A DNA stretch of 45,176 nucleotides from CAZKBP01 sp964551015 (GCA_964551015.1 CAZKBP010000039.1:1-45176), one strand, 5' to 3'. Positions 1 through 8,453 are shown, counted from the first letter of the stretch. A program made the numbers and translations. The notes: a model not told the origin generated them from the letters alone.

Positions 1-146
1 ATTTTAAAGTTCCCGAGGAAAATCCGATTCAGGCCGCCTTGGACGCGCATTTCAAGGTTCCAGAGGAAAATCCGATTCAGGCCGCCTTGGACGCGCATTT
101 CAAAGTTCCCGAGGAAAATACCTTTCAAAAAGCTTTGGATAAGTAT
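1..146 (+). repeat. 48-bp in-frame tandem repeat encoding a 16-residue unit
   Basis: Three consecutive 48-bp units are visible (3-50, 51-98 and 99-146), and the first is cut by the window edge. The first two encode the unit FKVPEENPIQAALDAH. The third is degenerate (FKVPEENTFQKALDKY). They lie in the reading frame of the DUF4157 protein and form its visible N-terminus. The array probably continues to the left. The unit looks amphipathic with a Pro-Glu-Glu turn, so a helical spacer or docking array is possible; this is inference. Confidence 0.9.
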
Positions 147-1862
147 CTCAACACCTATGTCAAGCCGCCAAACCCCAGCCATCCGAGCGAGGAAGCATCG
201 GCTCAGCCCGGATTAGACGAGGTGCGGAGTCAGGCCGAGTCTGTGCTGGGTGAGGACTTCTCTCAGGTACAATTCAAAGAAAGCCCAGAGGCTCAAAGCC
301 ACGGCGCCCTCGCCCTGACTCAGGGCAATCAGATCACCTTTGCCCCCGGCCAGCTCAAGCCAGAGAGTCCTCAGGGTCGCGCCTTGATCGGGCACGAACT
401 CACCCACGTCTGGCAGCAACGCCGGGGAGCCGTCCGCCCCACCACACGGGTCAATGGCCTGCCGGTCAACGATGAGCCAGCCCTGGAGCAAGAAGCCGAC
501 CGCCTCGGTGCTCAGATTGCCGAAGCCCGCCCTGCCCGCGACCTCACTCTCCAACGCAGAGCCTTGGTCAGACCCGGCAGCCCCTACCCAGCCCACCAAA
601 AGACCGCGCAGATGAAGCGACATTCTCTGGCAGGCAAGGGCGAGTTTTGGGGGCCGGGCTGGGACGATTCTTTCTTTGAGGCCAATTCAAAACTCAGCGT
701 CATCCCCAAAGATGGTACTCCTCAATACGATGCCGGAAAACTTGCCCACATCGGAGGCTCTCAGCCCTACAAGAAAATTCCTCACCAAAAAATGGGAAAT
801 TACGGAAAAATCGTGATTTTTTCTAGCGTTGCCTCCCTGATTGACCAAGCTGGCTGGTATTACAAAACAGGCAAAGACCAGGAGTTTTACGCCACCTTCT
901 CCTATGAACGGGGCGATGACAGCCGCATTTATCTCTACCTAGATCATTCAAGTGCCTCGGTAGAAGAAAAACACGCCGTGGAAACCAAGAAGCCCAATGA
1001 CAATCATCCTGGAACCAATTACCATTACCTCAAAAGAGTACAAAGCCCCAGCAGTGATGAAGTCCTCTACACGCTCGACTTCCTGACCAATCAGGTAGCT
1101 AAGAACTTCAATAAGACCTCCCATACCAAGACCGAATCTCACCAGGACGGTGATTTCGGCACTGGCTTTAATGTAAACCTGGACTTAAAGCCCAAGCTCA
1201 ACCTCACGATGGATGGTAATGATGTCGTAGCGATTCTGGGTTCCAGATTTCTCTTCAAGGGAAGATTGAGCAAATTCCTGAGCAAGTTCAAACTCGACGA
1301 CGACAAGGTCAAAGAATTACTCTCCAAGCAGAAACTGGATATAGAGCTAGACACCCAATTAGCCACCAATCTGGGAGCGCAGTATAATTACTCCTATAAG
1401 AAAGACACCACCTCGAGGGTCAAGAGCAGCGTGATCTCTTCCTACCAGACGGGCGGTTCTCTGGCTACTGAGGTGAATGCTTTTTTTATAGAACAGCCCC
1501 AGATCATTCCCCAGAGCCATGTCTTCTTTGAAAATGAAGACCAAAGCACCCTCAGTGCCGCTGAGAAAGCCGATATTGACGCTTTTTTGAATAGAAACGA
1601 AAGTTATCTGAGCAGAGTAGAAGCAGGCTTGGCCAAGATCAAGCTCGTTGGCCACGCCAGTAGCTCCAACACCGAAGCGTATAATAGAGGCATTGCCAAT
1701 AAAAGGATTACAGCAGTGATGAATTACATCATGCAGTCAAAAAATCGTTATGGCCTTAGTAAGAATGTTTTTATCACCACTAATCTTGGCAAAAGCGAGT
1801 CCAATCGAACCTTGATAAGTTCTGGGGACAGAAGGGTACTGATCAGCTTTGTCAAGAGGTAA
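3..1862 (+). CDS. DUF4157 (eCIS-associated type) protein with N-terminal repeats and OmpA-like C-terminus, 5' end outside the window
   Basis: The frame is open from the first base to the TAA at 1860-1862, so the gene begins upstream. The TTG at 39 is internal to the repeat and is not a credible start. After the 16-residue repeats comes a DUF4157-type domain, with PGLDEVRSQAESVLGEDFSQV and a zincin-like HELTH motif encoded at 393-407. About 300 residues of beta-rich sequence that I do not recognise follow. The last 120 residues look like an OmpA-type C-terminal domain (VFFENEDQSTLSAAEK, then GHASSS, then GDRRVLISF). DUF4157 proteins are often encoded near extracellular contractile injection systems; no such machine is in this window. 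Stop and next start are only 18 bp apart, so co-expression with the downstream lipoprotein-like gene is likely. An effector or envelope-associated role is inference. Confidence 0.8.
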   Translation, partial: FKVPEENPIQAALDAHFKVPEENPIQAALDAHFKVPEENTFQKALDKYLNTYVKPPNPSHPSEEASAQPGLDEVRSQAESVLGEDFSQVQFKESPEAQSHGALALTQGNQITFAPGQLKPESPQGRALIGHELTHVWQQRRGAVRPTTRVNGLPVNDEPALEQEADRLGAQIAEARPARDLTLQRRALVRPGSPYPAHQKTAQMKRHSLAGKGEFWGPGWDDSFFEANSKLSVIPKDGTPQYDAGKLAHIGGSQPYKKIPHQKMGNYGKIVIFSSVASLIDQAGWYYKTGKDQEFYATFSYERGDDSRIYLYLDHSSASVEEKHAVETKKPNDNHPGTNYHYLKRVQSPSSDEVLYTLDFLTNQVAKNFNKTSHTKTESHQDGDFGTGFNVNLDLKPKLNLTMDGNDVVAILGSRFLFKGRLSKFLSKFKLDDDKVKELLSKQKLDIELDTQLATNLGAQYNYSYKKDTTSRVKSSVISSYQTGGSLATEVNAFFIEQPQIIPQSHVFFENEDQSTLSAAEKADIDAFLNRNESYLSRVEAGLAKIKLVGHASSSNTEAYNRGIANKRITAVMNYIMQSKNRYGLSKNVFITTNLGKSESNRTLISSGDRRVLISFVKR

Positions 1863-1880
1863 ACCTAAGCAATCCAACCT

Positions 1881-2816
1881 ATGAACACTTATTTTTATCT
1901 AAAATGTTGGCTACTGATTGCGTTCTTGCAGGGTTCGCAGGCTTGTTCTCCTACTCAGCAGAGCGAAGCCTCCGAGCAATCCGAAGAAAGCGCTGGCGCA
2001 GATGCTATCACCGAAAATATGGAAATATATCAAGATCAGAACGGCCTCTACGGCTACCGCGACGCTCAAACGGGTGAAGTGCTCATCAAGGCTCAATACA
2101 CCGGAGCCTTGCCTTTTGCCAATAATCTGGCGGCGGTAAGCCAGGATTACGACTTAGATCACATTCATATCCGCTGGTGGGGCTACCTTGACCCCTTTGG
2201 CGAAGTGCAGATTCCCTTTATCTTTTCAGAGGCTCATCCTCACGATCAGATTTATGAACTCTTTGAGGACAGCAAAATCATCGTTGCTCCGGTCAAGATA
2301 TCGAGCATTGTCATCGGCTCTGACCATGATAATCCTCGTATAGATTATTCCTATTATGTAGACCTATTAGGTAATTGTATTCCCCCCGAAGGCTCGGAAA
2401 ATCTTTATCAGCACCCTGCCCAAGTATTTTTTGAGTCTAAGGGACCCCATAAGGGTTTCCATGTTTTTTTCGAGGCAATAGGGCAGACTAAAATGAGTGA
2501 AGTAGAAAAAAAAGACTTGGAAATGATGATGATCCTGCAGCTCACCTCCGGGGTGGTTGATCGAATCCTAAGGGGTGAAGTCAAAATGAAGATGAACGGC
2601 CACCACAGCCTAAAAGAAATCGGTCTGGGAGTATCGGCCAAGCGAGCGCAAGTGGTTCAGGCGTACATGAGATCTCTCTTTCCGACCTTAGACCAAGATG
2701 CCTACTACCTCCCGATGGAAGACAAGGGCTCGGCAGAGGTGGATACTAGCCTTGGCTTTGACTCTGAGGGAGATCGCCGTGTCTGGGTAGAATTTGTAGA
2801 AGTAGCTCAGGAATAA
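1881..2816 (+). CDS. secreted or lipoprotein WG-repeat protein with OmpA-like C-terminus, copy 1
   Basis: This is a 311-aa protein. An N-terminal hydrophobic stretch ends at GSQAC (Cys22), a plausible but non-canonical lipobox, and a Ser/Glu-rich linker follows. Residues about 48-130 resemble WG repeats (NGLYGYRDAQTGEVLIKAQY, then WWGYLDPFGEVQIPF). The C-terminal 90 residues resemble the OmpA/peptidoglycan-associated fold, with GHHS, AKRAQVVQAYM and GDRRVWVEF in the expected order. The same C-terminal signature ends the upstream DUF4157 protein. Mature region and 3' flank are nearly identical to the next gene, whereas the signal peptides differ. Role unknown; envelope anchoring is inferred from the signal peptide and the OmpA-like end. 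Confidence 0.8.
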   Translation: MNTYFYLKCWLLIAFLQGSQACSPTQQSEASEQSEESAGADAITENMEIYQDQNGLYGYRDAQTGEVLIKAQYTGALPFANNLAAVSQDYDLDHIHIRWWGYLDPFGEVQIPFIFSEAHPHDQIYELFEDSKIIVAPVKISSIVIGSDHDNPRIDYSYYVDLLGNCIPPEGSENLYQHPAQVFFESKGPHKGFHVFFEAIGQTKMSEVEKKDLEMMMILQLTSGVVDRILRGEVKMKMNGHHSLKEIGLGVSAKRAQVVQAYMRSLFPTLDQDAYYLPMEDKGSAEVDTSLGFDSEGDRRVWVEFVEVAQE

Positions 2817-2827
2817 AACCATCAAAT

Positions 2828-3757
2828 ATGATTTCAGCCAGTAATCGTGCTTGGGGAGGGCTGATGCTCTTGGGTTTTTGTTTTTCTTGTTTTCATTCGG
2901 AGCAAGCTCACGAAAGTCAAGCCCGGCAAGAAAACCATATGCAAAGCATCATCCCTCAATTAGAAGTCTTCCAAAATGAAAACGGCCTCTACGGCTACCG
3001 CGACGCTCAAACGGGTGAAGTGCTCATCGAGGCTCAATACACCGGAGCCTTGCCCTTCGCCAATAATCTGGCAGCGGTAAGCCAGGATTACGACCTGGAT
3101 CACATTCATATCCGCTGGTGGGGCTATGTTGATCCCTTTGGCGAAGTACAGATTCCCTTTATCTTTTCAGAGGCTCATCCTCACGATCAGATTTACGAAC
3201 TCTTTGAGGATAGCAAAATCATCGTCGCTCCGGTCAAGATATCGAGCATTGTCATCGGCTCTGACCATGATAATCCTCGTATAGATTATTCCTATTATGT
3301 AGACCTATTAGGTAATTGTATTCCCCCCGAAGGCTCGGAAAATCTTTATCAGCACCCTGCCCAAGTATTTTTTGAGTCTAAGGGACCCCATAAGGGTTTC
3401 CATGTTTTTTTCGAGGCAATAGGGCAGACTAAAATGAGTGAAGTAGAAAAAAAAGACTTGGAAATGATGATGATCCTGCAGCTCACCTCCGGGGTGGTTG
3501 ATCGAATCCTAAGGGGTGAAGTCAAAATGAAGATGAACGGCCACCACAGCCTAAAAGAAATCGGTCTGGGAGTATCGGCCAAGCGAGCGCAAGTGGTTCA
3601 GGCGTACATGAGATCTCTCTTTCCGACCTTAGACCAAGATGCCTACTACCTCCCGATGGAAGACAAGGGCTCGGCAGAGGTGGATACTAGCCTTGGCTTT
3701 GACTCTGAGGGAGATCGCCGTGTCTGGGTAGAATTTGTAGAAGTAGCTCAGGAATAA
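2828..3757 (+). CDS. secreted or lipoprotein WG-repeat protein with OmpA-like C-terminus, copy 2
   Basis: This is a 309-aa paralogue of the preceding gene, 11 bp downstream of it. The first ~50 residues are unrelated to copy 1; they contain a different hydrophobic signal segment with Cys18 and Cys21. From NGLYGYRD onward it matches copy 1 with a handful of changes (for example VLIE for VLIK, GYVD for GYLD), and the last ~185 residues are the same. The WG-like repeats and OmpA-like C-terminus are as in copy 1. A lipoprotein fate is likely but the lipobox is weak. Two products with the same mature body but different signal peptides could differ in localisation; that is inference. Confidence 0.8.
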   Translation: MISASNRAWGGLMLLGFCFSCFHSEQAHESQARQENHMQSIIPQLEVFQNENGLYGYRDAQTGEVLIEAQYTGALPFANNLAAVSQDYDLDHIHIRWWGYVDPFGEVQIPFIFSEAHPHDQIYELFEDSKIIVAPVKISSIVIGSDHDNPRIDYSYYVDLLGNCIPPEGSENLYQHPAQVFFESKGPHKGFHVFFEAIGQTKMSEVEKKDLEMMMILQLTSGVVDRILRGEVKMKMNGHHSLKEIGLGVSAKRAQVVQAYMRSLFPTLDQDAYYLPMEDKGSAEVDTSLGFDSEGDRRVWVEFVEVAQE

Positions 3758-3768
3758 AACCATCAAAT

Positions 3769-3786
3769 ATGATTTCAGCCAGTAAT
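3769..3786 (+). pseudogene. 18-bp remnant of a third copy of the WG-repeat gene start
   Basis: After the stop of copy 2, the 11-bp spacer and the first six codons of the gene (MISASN) are repeated exactly. The sequence then becomes unrelated at 3787 and no copy continues. This marks either the right-hand junction of the duplication or a third paralogue that was deleted. Confidence 0.75.
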
Positions 3787-3851
3787 GATGTCGCTCTCCA
3801 ATACGAAAGGGACTTTTTGCTGGGCAAAAATAACTGCTGCGTGAGATTGAT

Positions 3852-3887
3852 GAAAAAGAGCGGTGCCCCTTTATAAAAGACACCGCT
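3852..3887 (-). terminator. rho-independent terminator, mainly for the - strand gene
   Basis: AGCGGTG (3859-3865) pairs with CACCGCT (3881-3887). On the - strand the stem is followed by CTTTTTC. It lies between the convergent WG-repeat gene and the sorbosone-dehydrogenase-like gene, so it probably serves the latter and may work in both directions. Confidence 0.6.
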
Positions 3888-3913
3888 TAATTATTGCAGG
3901 AGCCTCAACCAAT

Positions 3914-5224
3914 TTAGCCCTGATACACGATCCGATAAATTCTTCCTCCGGCATCATCAGAGACGTAAAGTGAGCCATCTGGAGCTTCTACCAAGCCAGT
4001 GGGGCGGTGTTCGGCATTTCTGGGGCTTCTGATCGGGTCTACACCCGCAAATCCATCGGCAAAAACTTCCCAAGAGGCGGACGGTTTTTCACCCGCGAAA
4101 GGTACAAATACCACATTGTATCCTTCTTGTTCTTGTGGCGCACGGTTCCAAGAGCCGTGAAAAGCAATAAAAGCACCTTGACGATATTTTTCAGGAAAAG
4201 CTTCTCCCTGATAAAAAATTAAATCATTGGGTGCATAATGACCAGGAAAGCCCATCAAGGGTTGGTCTTTATCGGCACAACGACCTATTGCTTCGCCACC
4301 GTCTCCGCCATACTCGGGACCTAAGACTTTTTTCTCTTGTAAATGATCATAATAGCAATAAGGCCAGCCGAAATCTGCGCCTTCTTTTACCAAGAGAAAC
4401 TCCTCAGAAGGTAATTGCGCGGACTCCTCTTGCGTGTAAAGATCAGGATAAAATTGACTTAACTGATCTCTTCCGTGTTGTAGCGCATATAAATTCTGGC
4501 TGATTGGGTTCCAATGAATAGCAATGGCATTGCGAATACCCGTGGCAAAGCGTTCGCCGTCTTGACCGGCTGTCTGATTCGTTTGATTGGCCTTGAATTT
4601 CCAGATACCCGCGTAGTTTTCTAACAGAGGGCAAGGGTCTTGTCCGGGGGAACCCTTGGTGCGGTCTTGCTCTTGACAGGCATTGGAGGGAGCGCCAATG
4701 TTGACATATAAATTTCCTTGATTGTCAATGGTAAAAGTCTTATCAGCATGTTGTGTTTCAAAGGCAAAGTCGCTAACGACCGTCTCGGGATTGCCACTGG
4801 GCACTAATTCATTATCGGAGAGCGGATAACGATGCACGGATGTATCTGTGGAGAAATACAAGTAATCCTCGTAGATTTGCATACCAGTTCCTTGAAAATC
4901 CCCAAAATACTCAATCAGGTCAGCTTGCCCATTCTGAGTAGTATCACGCAATGCTATAATTCCGCCTTCACTGGCCTTGGAGCGAAGCATCACGTAAAGG
5001 TCGCCATTTTTGCGGACGGCCATATGACGTACTTTACCCAAATCGTCGGCCACTATGACGGCACCGAAATTTTCGGGTAGGGAAAGTCCCGCTTTATTGG
5101 GGTCAAAGGCGAGAGGAGAGGGAGCCTTGACCTCTTGCGCTTCTTCTTCTACGGGTGAAGAGCAGCCCACTAGATCCAGAAGTAAAGCGGAGAAAAGTAT
5201 CCAAGATAAGTATGTAGTTCGCAT
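3914..5224 (-). CDS. lipoprotein of the PQQ-dependent sugar/sorbosone dehydrogenase family
   Basis: This is a 436-aa protein. The signal peptide ends in a good lipobox (LVGC, Cys21). The rest reads as a six-bladed beta-propeller of the glucose/sorbosone dehydrogenase family: repeated GDLYV/GNLYV/GSLYV blades, FATGIRNAIAIHWNP, a GRDQL motif, EGADFGWPYCYYD and HRPTGLVEAPDGSLYVSDDA. Members of this family bind PQQ or act as uncharacterised soluble aldose dehydrogenases. Here the protein would be lipid-anchored outside the inner membrane. The substrate cannot be told. No PQQ biosynthesis genes are in the window. It appears to be transcribed alone. Confidence 0.85.
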   Translation of the reverse strand: MRTTYLSWILFSALLLDLVGCSSPVEEEAQEVKAPSPLAFDPNKAGLSLPENFGAVIVADDLGKVRHMAVRKNGDLYVMLRSKASEGGIIALRDTTQNGQADLIEYFGDFQGTGMQIYEDYLYFSTDTSVHRYPLSDNELVPSGNPETVVSDFAFETQHADKTFTIDNQGNLYVNIGAPSNACQEQDRTKGSPGQDPCPLLENYAGIWKFKANQTNQTAGQDGERFATGIRNAIAIHWNPISQNLYALQHGRDQLSQFYPDLYTQEESAQLPSEEFLLVKEGADFGWPYCYYDHLQEKKVLGPEYGGDGGEAIGRCADKDQPLMGFPGHYAPNDLIFYQGEAFPEKYRQGAFIAFHGSWNRAPQEQEGYNVVFVPFAGEKPSASWEVFADGFAGVDPIRSPRNAEHRPTGLVEAPDGSLYVSDDAGGRIYRIVYQG

Positions 5225-5419
5225 AGATATTTGAGTTTTTGAATTTTTCTAATCAGTACCAATCGCAGAAACGCACGCCCCACGAGCCTGAGCTTCTACT
5301 AGCTAAACAAACAAGAACCGTGGCTGTTCAGAAAAGAAGCCTTGTGGATAAATGCGGTTAAATATTCAGTTACAACAAACTAGTAGAGAGATAACGAGCC
5401 AAGAACCACGAGCGAGTGC

Positions 5420-6274
5420 TTAAACCGCGACTTGGGCTTGGTCCAATACTTTTAGAAAGGTTTCTGGCTCAGGTCGTACCCGATAGTTGTTGGTTAGGTC
5501 TGCAAAAATAATCTTGTTTTTAGTATCTGTGATGATAAGGGTCGGCATCACTGTGTCTGAATCATAACCCATGACTTCTAAGCCAGCGGGTAGGCCATTT
5601 TTCGCAAAAATACCCAACTGCTGAGCCACTTGATTTTTCTTATCCACCCAAAAATGAAAAGGCACTTCATATTTTTGAGCCAAGGCACGCGTGAGTTTGT
5701 GAGGTTGAGGACTAATGAGCACGGTCTCGGCACCTCTTTGAGCTAGTGCCTGATATTGTTCAGCGATTTCCTTGATTTGTGTCATACACAATGGGCACCA
5801 ATTACCTCTATAAAAGAGGTAGATGACGGGTTTTCCCTGAAAGTTCTGTGTACTAACGGGCTGTGCGTGTTCATCTTCTAAGTACAAGGTGGGCATCTGC
5901 TGGCCTACTTTCAGCACAGTGCTATCTCTTCCGCCAAAGCGAGAGTACCAATACACGTAAGCATACCAGAAAAACAAATTCATCAAAGCTAGAGGAACTG
6001 CCGATAGCGGAGCAAAGTCTAAAATGTAGGAAACAATCGTGATCACGACGCCTAATCCCACGAAAAGCGTTGTCCAAGGAAGATTTCTAGGAGTACGAGC
6101 CATATCTGTAGAAAAAACTCTCACAAAGAGCAGCGCAATCACTAAGGCACTCCAAGTAACGCCCAGCCAGCCTCCATCCAAACCTCGGGATAACATGCGG
6201 TACAAACCATAAGCCGTTACCACGGTGGCATATAGCGGTAAAAAACTGATAAAAATGGATTTAACACGAGTCAT
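5420..6274 (-). CDS. membrane-anchored AhpC/TSA peroxiredoxin-like protein
   Basis: This is a 284-aa protein. Residues 1-110 contain about four transmembrane helices. A thioredoxin-fold domain follows from about 120, with VGQQMPTLYLEDEHAQPV and FYRGNWCPLCMTQ (Cys160 and Cys163, a CxxC pair), as in Bcp/AhpC-type peroxiredoxins. The short loop after the last helix probably places the domain at one membrane face; which face cannot be settled. It may be a thiol peroxidase or disulfide reductase drawing electrons through the membrane part. The 195 bp after the upstream gene hold no gene that I see. A second protein of the same architecture, from a different subfamily, lies at 12922-13875. Confidence 0.8.
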   Translation of the reverse strand: MTRVKSIFISFLPLYATVVTAYGLYRMLSRGLDGGWLGVTWSALVIALLFVRVFSTDMARTPRNLPWTTLFVGLGVVITIVSYILDFAPLSAVPLALMNLFFWYAYVYWYSRFGGRDSTVLKVGQQMPTLYLEDEHAQPVSTQNFQGKPVIYLFYRGNWCPLCMTQIKEIAEQYQALAQRGAETVLISPQPHKLTRALAQKYEVPFHFWVDKKNQVAQQLGIFAKNGLPAGLEVMGYDSDTVMPTLIITDTKNKIIFADLTNNYRVRPEPETFLKVLDQAQVAV

Positions 6275-6332
6275 GGTTTCAACAAGTATAAATTTTTTGT
6301 AAAAAGTGAATAAATTGGCTCATGGTGAGTTG

Positions 6333-6340
6333 CAAATTTA
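6333..6340 (-). promoter_or_regulatory. candidate Bacteroidota -7 element for the peroxiredoxin-like gene
   Basis: Read on the - strand this is TAAATTTG, an exact match to TAnnTTTG, about 60 bp upstream of the ATG at 6274. No convincing -33 TTTG is seen at the expected spacing. Confidence 0.35.
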
Positions 6341-6459
6341 GCTATCAAGTGAAAAATTTTAATTTGTAAATCTGCAATTCATCATTCAGAATAAATTAAA
6401 TTCAAATCCTGTAATTTTCCTATCAATTGGGCTACTAATCTCAAAAATTAGAAAGAAAC

Positions 6460-7005
6460 ATGGAAACAACCGAAATTAAATCTGATAAATCTACACTCAA
6501 TCAAGTGGGACTTCGCCAAGGAATCATCTTGGGGTTGATTCTGATTATATACAGTCTGGTGATGTTTGTAACCGATTGGCAATTTACCTACCGTTGGCTG
6601 GGCTGGGGGCCTTGGTTGATCGTCATCGTGGCACTGGCATGGACGATGAGCGAATTTAAAAAGCAGAATAATGGCTTCATGACCTACTCACAAGGTCTGG
6701 GTTTGGGTTCTCTGACTACGATTGTGGCCGCTATTGTTTCCTCAGGGTTTAGCATCTTATATATGACAGTGATTGATCCCAACTTTAACGAACGGATTTT
6801 GGAGATGATACGCATACAGATGATAGAACAGAATCCAGATTTTTCAGACCAGCAGTTAGATCTGGCGATGAGCTATGTACAGTGGGGCTTTAAGCCAGAG
6901 GTGATGTTTTTTACGGGAATTATCACTACTTTTTTATTAGGTTTTCTGGCTTCATTGATTATTGCCGCTTTTATGCAGAAGAAGCCCAGTGACCCTTTTG
7001 CTTAG
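6460..7005 (+). CDS. DUF4199 family membrane protein
   Basis: This is a 181-aa protein with four predicted membrane helices (about 18-38, 48-66, 82-106 and 150-172). The pattern fits DUF4199: a short N-terminal tail, NGFMTYSQGLGLG after helix 2, a soluble loop with FNERILEMIRIQMIEQNPDFS, then a final helix. The family is widespread in Bacteroidota and its function is unknown. The last 35 bp overlap the 3' end of the convergent amine oxidase gene. It is divergent from the peroxiredoxin-like gene, with 185 bp between them. Confidence 0.8.
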   Translation: METTEIKSDKSTLNQVGLRQGIILGLILIIYSLVMFVTDWQFTYRWLGWGPWLIVIVALAWTMSEFKKQNNGFMTYSQGLGLGSLTTIVAAIVSSGFSILYMTVIDPNFNERILEMIRIQMIEQNPDFSDQQLDLAMSYVQWGFKPEVMFFTGIITTFLLGFLASLIIAAFMQKKPSDPFA

Positions 7006-8323
7006 GCTTGTCTAAGAGTATTTCGCGTACGGCTCGGTAAGCACTTTCTATGGCTCCCTGAACCGTAGCAGGATGCCCGTGATAGTTAGTGGCTTCTCCG
7101 GCAAAGTATAATTTTTGGTCTATGGGTTTGGCTAAGGTTATTCGATCTATTTCAGAATGTGGGGTGGGATAAGAGTATGCCCCTTGAAAATAAGGCATTC
7201 GCCCCCAATCAGCCCATAGGTAATCCCGTAAATTTTGACTTGCCTTTCCTGCACCATACATCTGATCTAATTCTTGTAAGGCCATTTGCAGGGCTAAATT
7301 CTCGCCCATTTCACTCAACTGACGAGCACGATCTCCCATGACATAGGCGGTGAGTATCGGCGTGTCGTCTTTGGCAGAGATATAAAAATCTGGAATCAGG
7401 CCGGGGCTTAGGATATTGCCCGTGTATTCAGGCCAAAAAGGCTCTCTGAAACGCATAATCAGTTTGATACCTGTATCTACGCCCAGATTTTGGATAGCAC
7501 TTTGCTTGTTTGCTGGAAGTTCGGGGGTAAAACAAATCTGCCCTGCTTTGAGGACGCCCAGCGGCACCGTGAGAAGAACTTTATCCGCGTGAAGCGTATC
7601 GCCATGGTCATTTTTGAGGAGGATTTTATCTTTTTGATAATCTACCTCTTTTACCGGCCAGTTCAATTGTATTTCTCTTAAAGTTTCGCCAAAGGTAGCT
7701 TCTATCACTGCCGAGCAACTGCCCTGAGTTAATATATAATTTGTGTCGCCAGCTTGCCACTTTTCTGCTATCTCTTGGAGGCTGGATACGTTGATATTGT
7801 GGGTAGAAGTTCCATATTCAGCACTGTACCAAGCTTCGAGCAAGAAGTGCCATTTTTGGGGCACTTGGCTCTCTCGTATCAAGGTAGCGAGGTTCATCTC
7901 CGCATCTCCTTCATATTTTTCCAAAGTTTCCCAAAAATTCAAGGCACGGCGAAAGCCAGGGTCTTGCTTGACTTCCTCATAGCCAATCAACTTCCCATCT
8001 ACCCAATAATATTCATCATATTCTTCTTCGTAAGCCTCGAGTGGAATGCCCTGTGCTTGAATTAGTTCGTACCAGACGTGTTGATCTCCGTGTACTTCCT
8101 CCGCACCTAGCTCAACGGGGTAATGGTAGAGTCCAGCCTTTGACCAAACTCTCCCTCCATAGTAATCATTGGCTTCTAGTAAGGTGACCTCGATGCCAGT
8201 TTTTTTTAGAATATGGGCAGCCGTGATGCCAGCCATGCCTGCCCCAATGATGATGACTTTTCCTTTTCTTTCGGTGAGGCCGATGCCGTGCTTGAGGGCG
8301 GATAAAATTTCTTGGGTATGCAT
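6971..8323 (-). CDS. FAD-dependent amine oxidase (flavin monoamine oxidase family)
   Basis: This is a 450-aa protein. The N-terminal FAD-binding dinucleotide fold is clear (VIIIGAGMAGITAAHILK, then an acidic end at LLEAND and the GGRVWS signature). The C-terminal FAD motif is also present (LYFAGEATNYHGHPATVQGAIESAYRA). The middle is the substrate domain of the MAO/polyamine oxidase/lysine-specific oxidase group. Such enzymes oxidise primary or secondary amines to imines with oxygen; the substrate is not predictable here. No signal peptide is seen, so it is probably cytosolic. It is convergent with, and overlaps, the DUF4199 gene. Confidence 0.9.
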   Translation of the reverse strand: MHTQEILSALKHGIGLTERKGKVIIIGAGMAGITAAHILKKTGIEVTLLEANDYYGGRVWSKAGLYHYPVELGAEEVHGDQHVWYELIQAQGIPLEAYEEEYDEYYWVDGKLIGYEEVKQDPGFRRALNFWETLEKYEGDAEMNLATLIRESQVPQKWHFLLEAWYSAEYGTSTHNINVSSLQEIAEKWQAGDTNYILTQGSCSAVIEATFGETLREIQLNWPVKEVDYQKDKILLKNDHGDTLHADKVLLTVPLGVLKAGQICFTPELPANKQSAIQNLGVDTGIKLIMRFREPFWPEYTGNILSPGLIPDFYISAKDDTPILTAYVMGDRARQLSEMGENLALQMALQELDQMYGAGKASQNLRDYLWADWGRMPYFQGAYSYPTPHSEIDRITLAKPIDQKLYFAGEATNYHGHPATVQGAIESAYRAVREILLDKPKQKGHWASSA

Positions 8324-8378
8324 AGAAGGTGGAGATAATAGATTGGCGGTAGATCTAAAAGCTAGGCGTTTATTGATC

Positions 8379-8386
8379 CAAAAATA
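8379..8386 (-). promoter_or_regulatory. candidate -7 element for the amine oxidase gene
   Basis: On the - strand this is TATTTTTG, matching TAnnTTTG, about 55 bp upstream of the ATG at 8323. It is divergent from the matching element at 8446-8453. Confidence 0.4.
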
Positions 8387-8445
8387 TGCTAAAAACTTTA
8401 TATTTTTCCAATAATTTTCGCTATTTCCAAATCAAATAAAATATC

Positions 8446-8453
8446 TATTTTTG
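8446..8453 (+). promoter_or_regulatory. candidate -7 element for the M14 peptidase gene
   Basis: TATTTTTG matches TAnnTTTG and lies 48 bp before the ATG at 8501. A weak TTTC lies roughly 20 bp upstream in place of the -33 TTTG. Confidence 0.4.

Larger units (their letters stand above)
2040..3786 (+). repeat. tandem duplication, 941-bp period, mosaic identity
   Basis: Segments 2040-2845 and 2981-3786 are related at a constant 941-bp offset. I count about 13 differences between 2040 and 2285, and none between 2286 and 2845. The identical tract covers the 3' part of the gene, the 11-bp intergenic gap and the first 18 bp of the following gene. Upstream of 2040 the two copies are not recognisably related. 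The sharp change in divergence points to recent gene conversion or unequal crossing-over. Confidence 0.9.
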
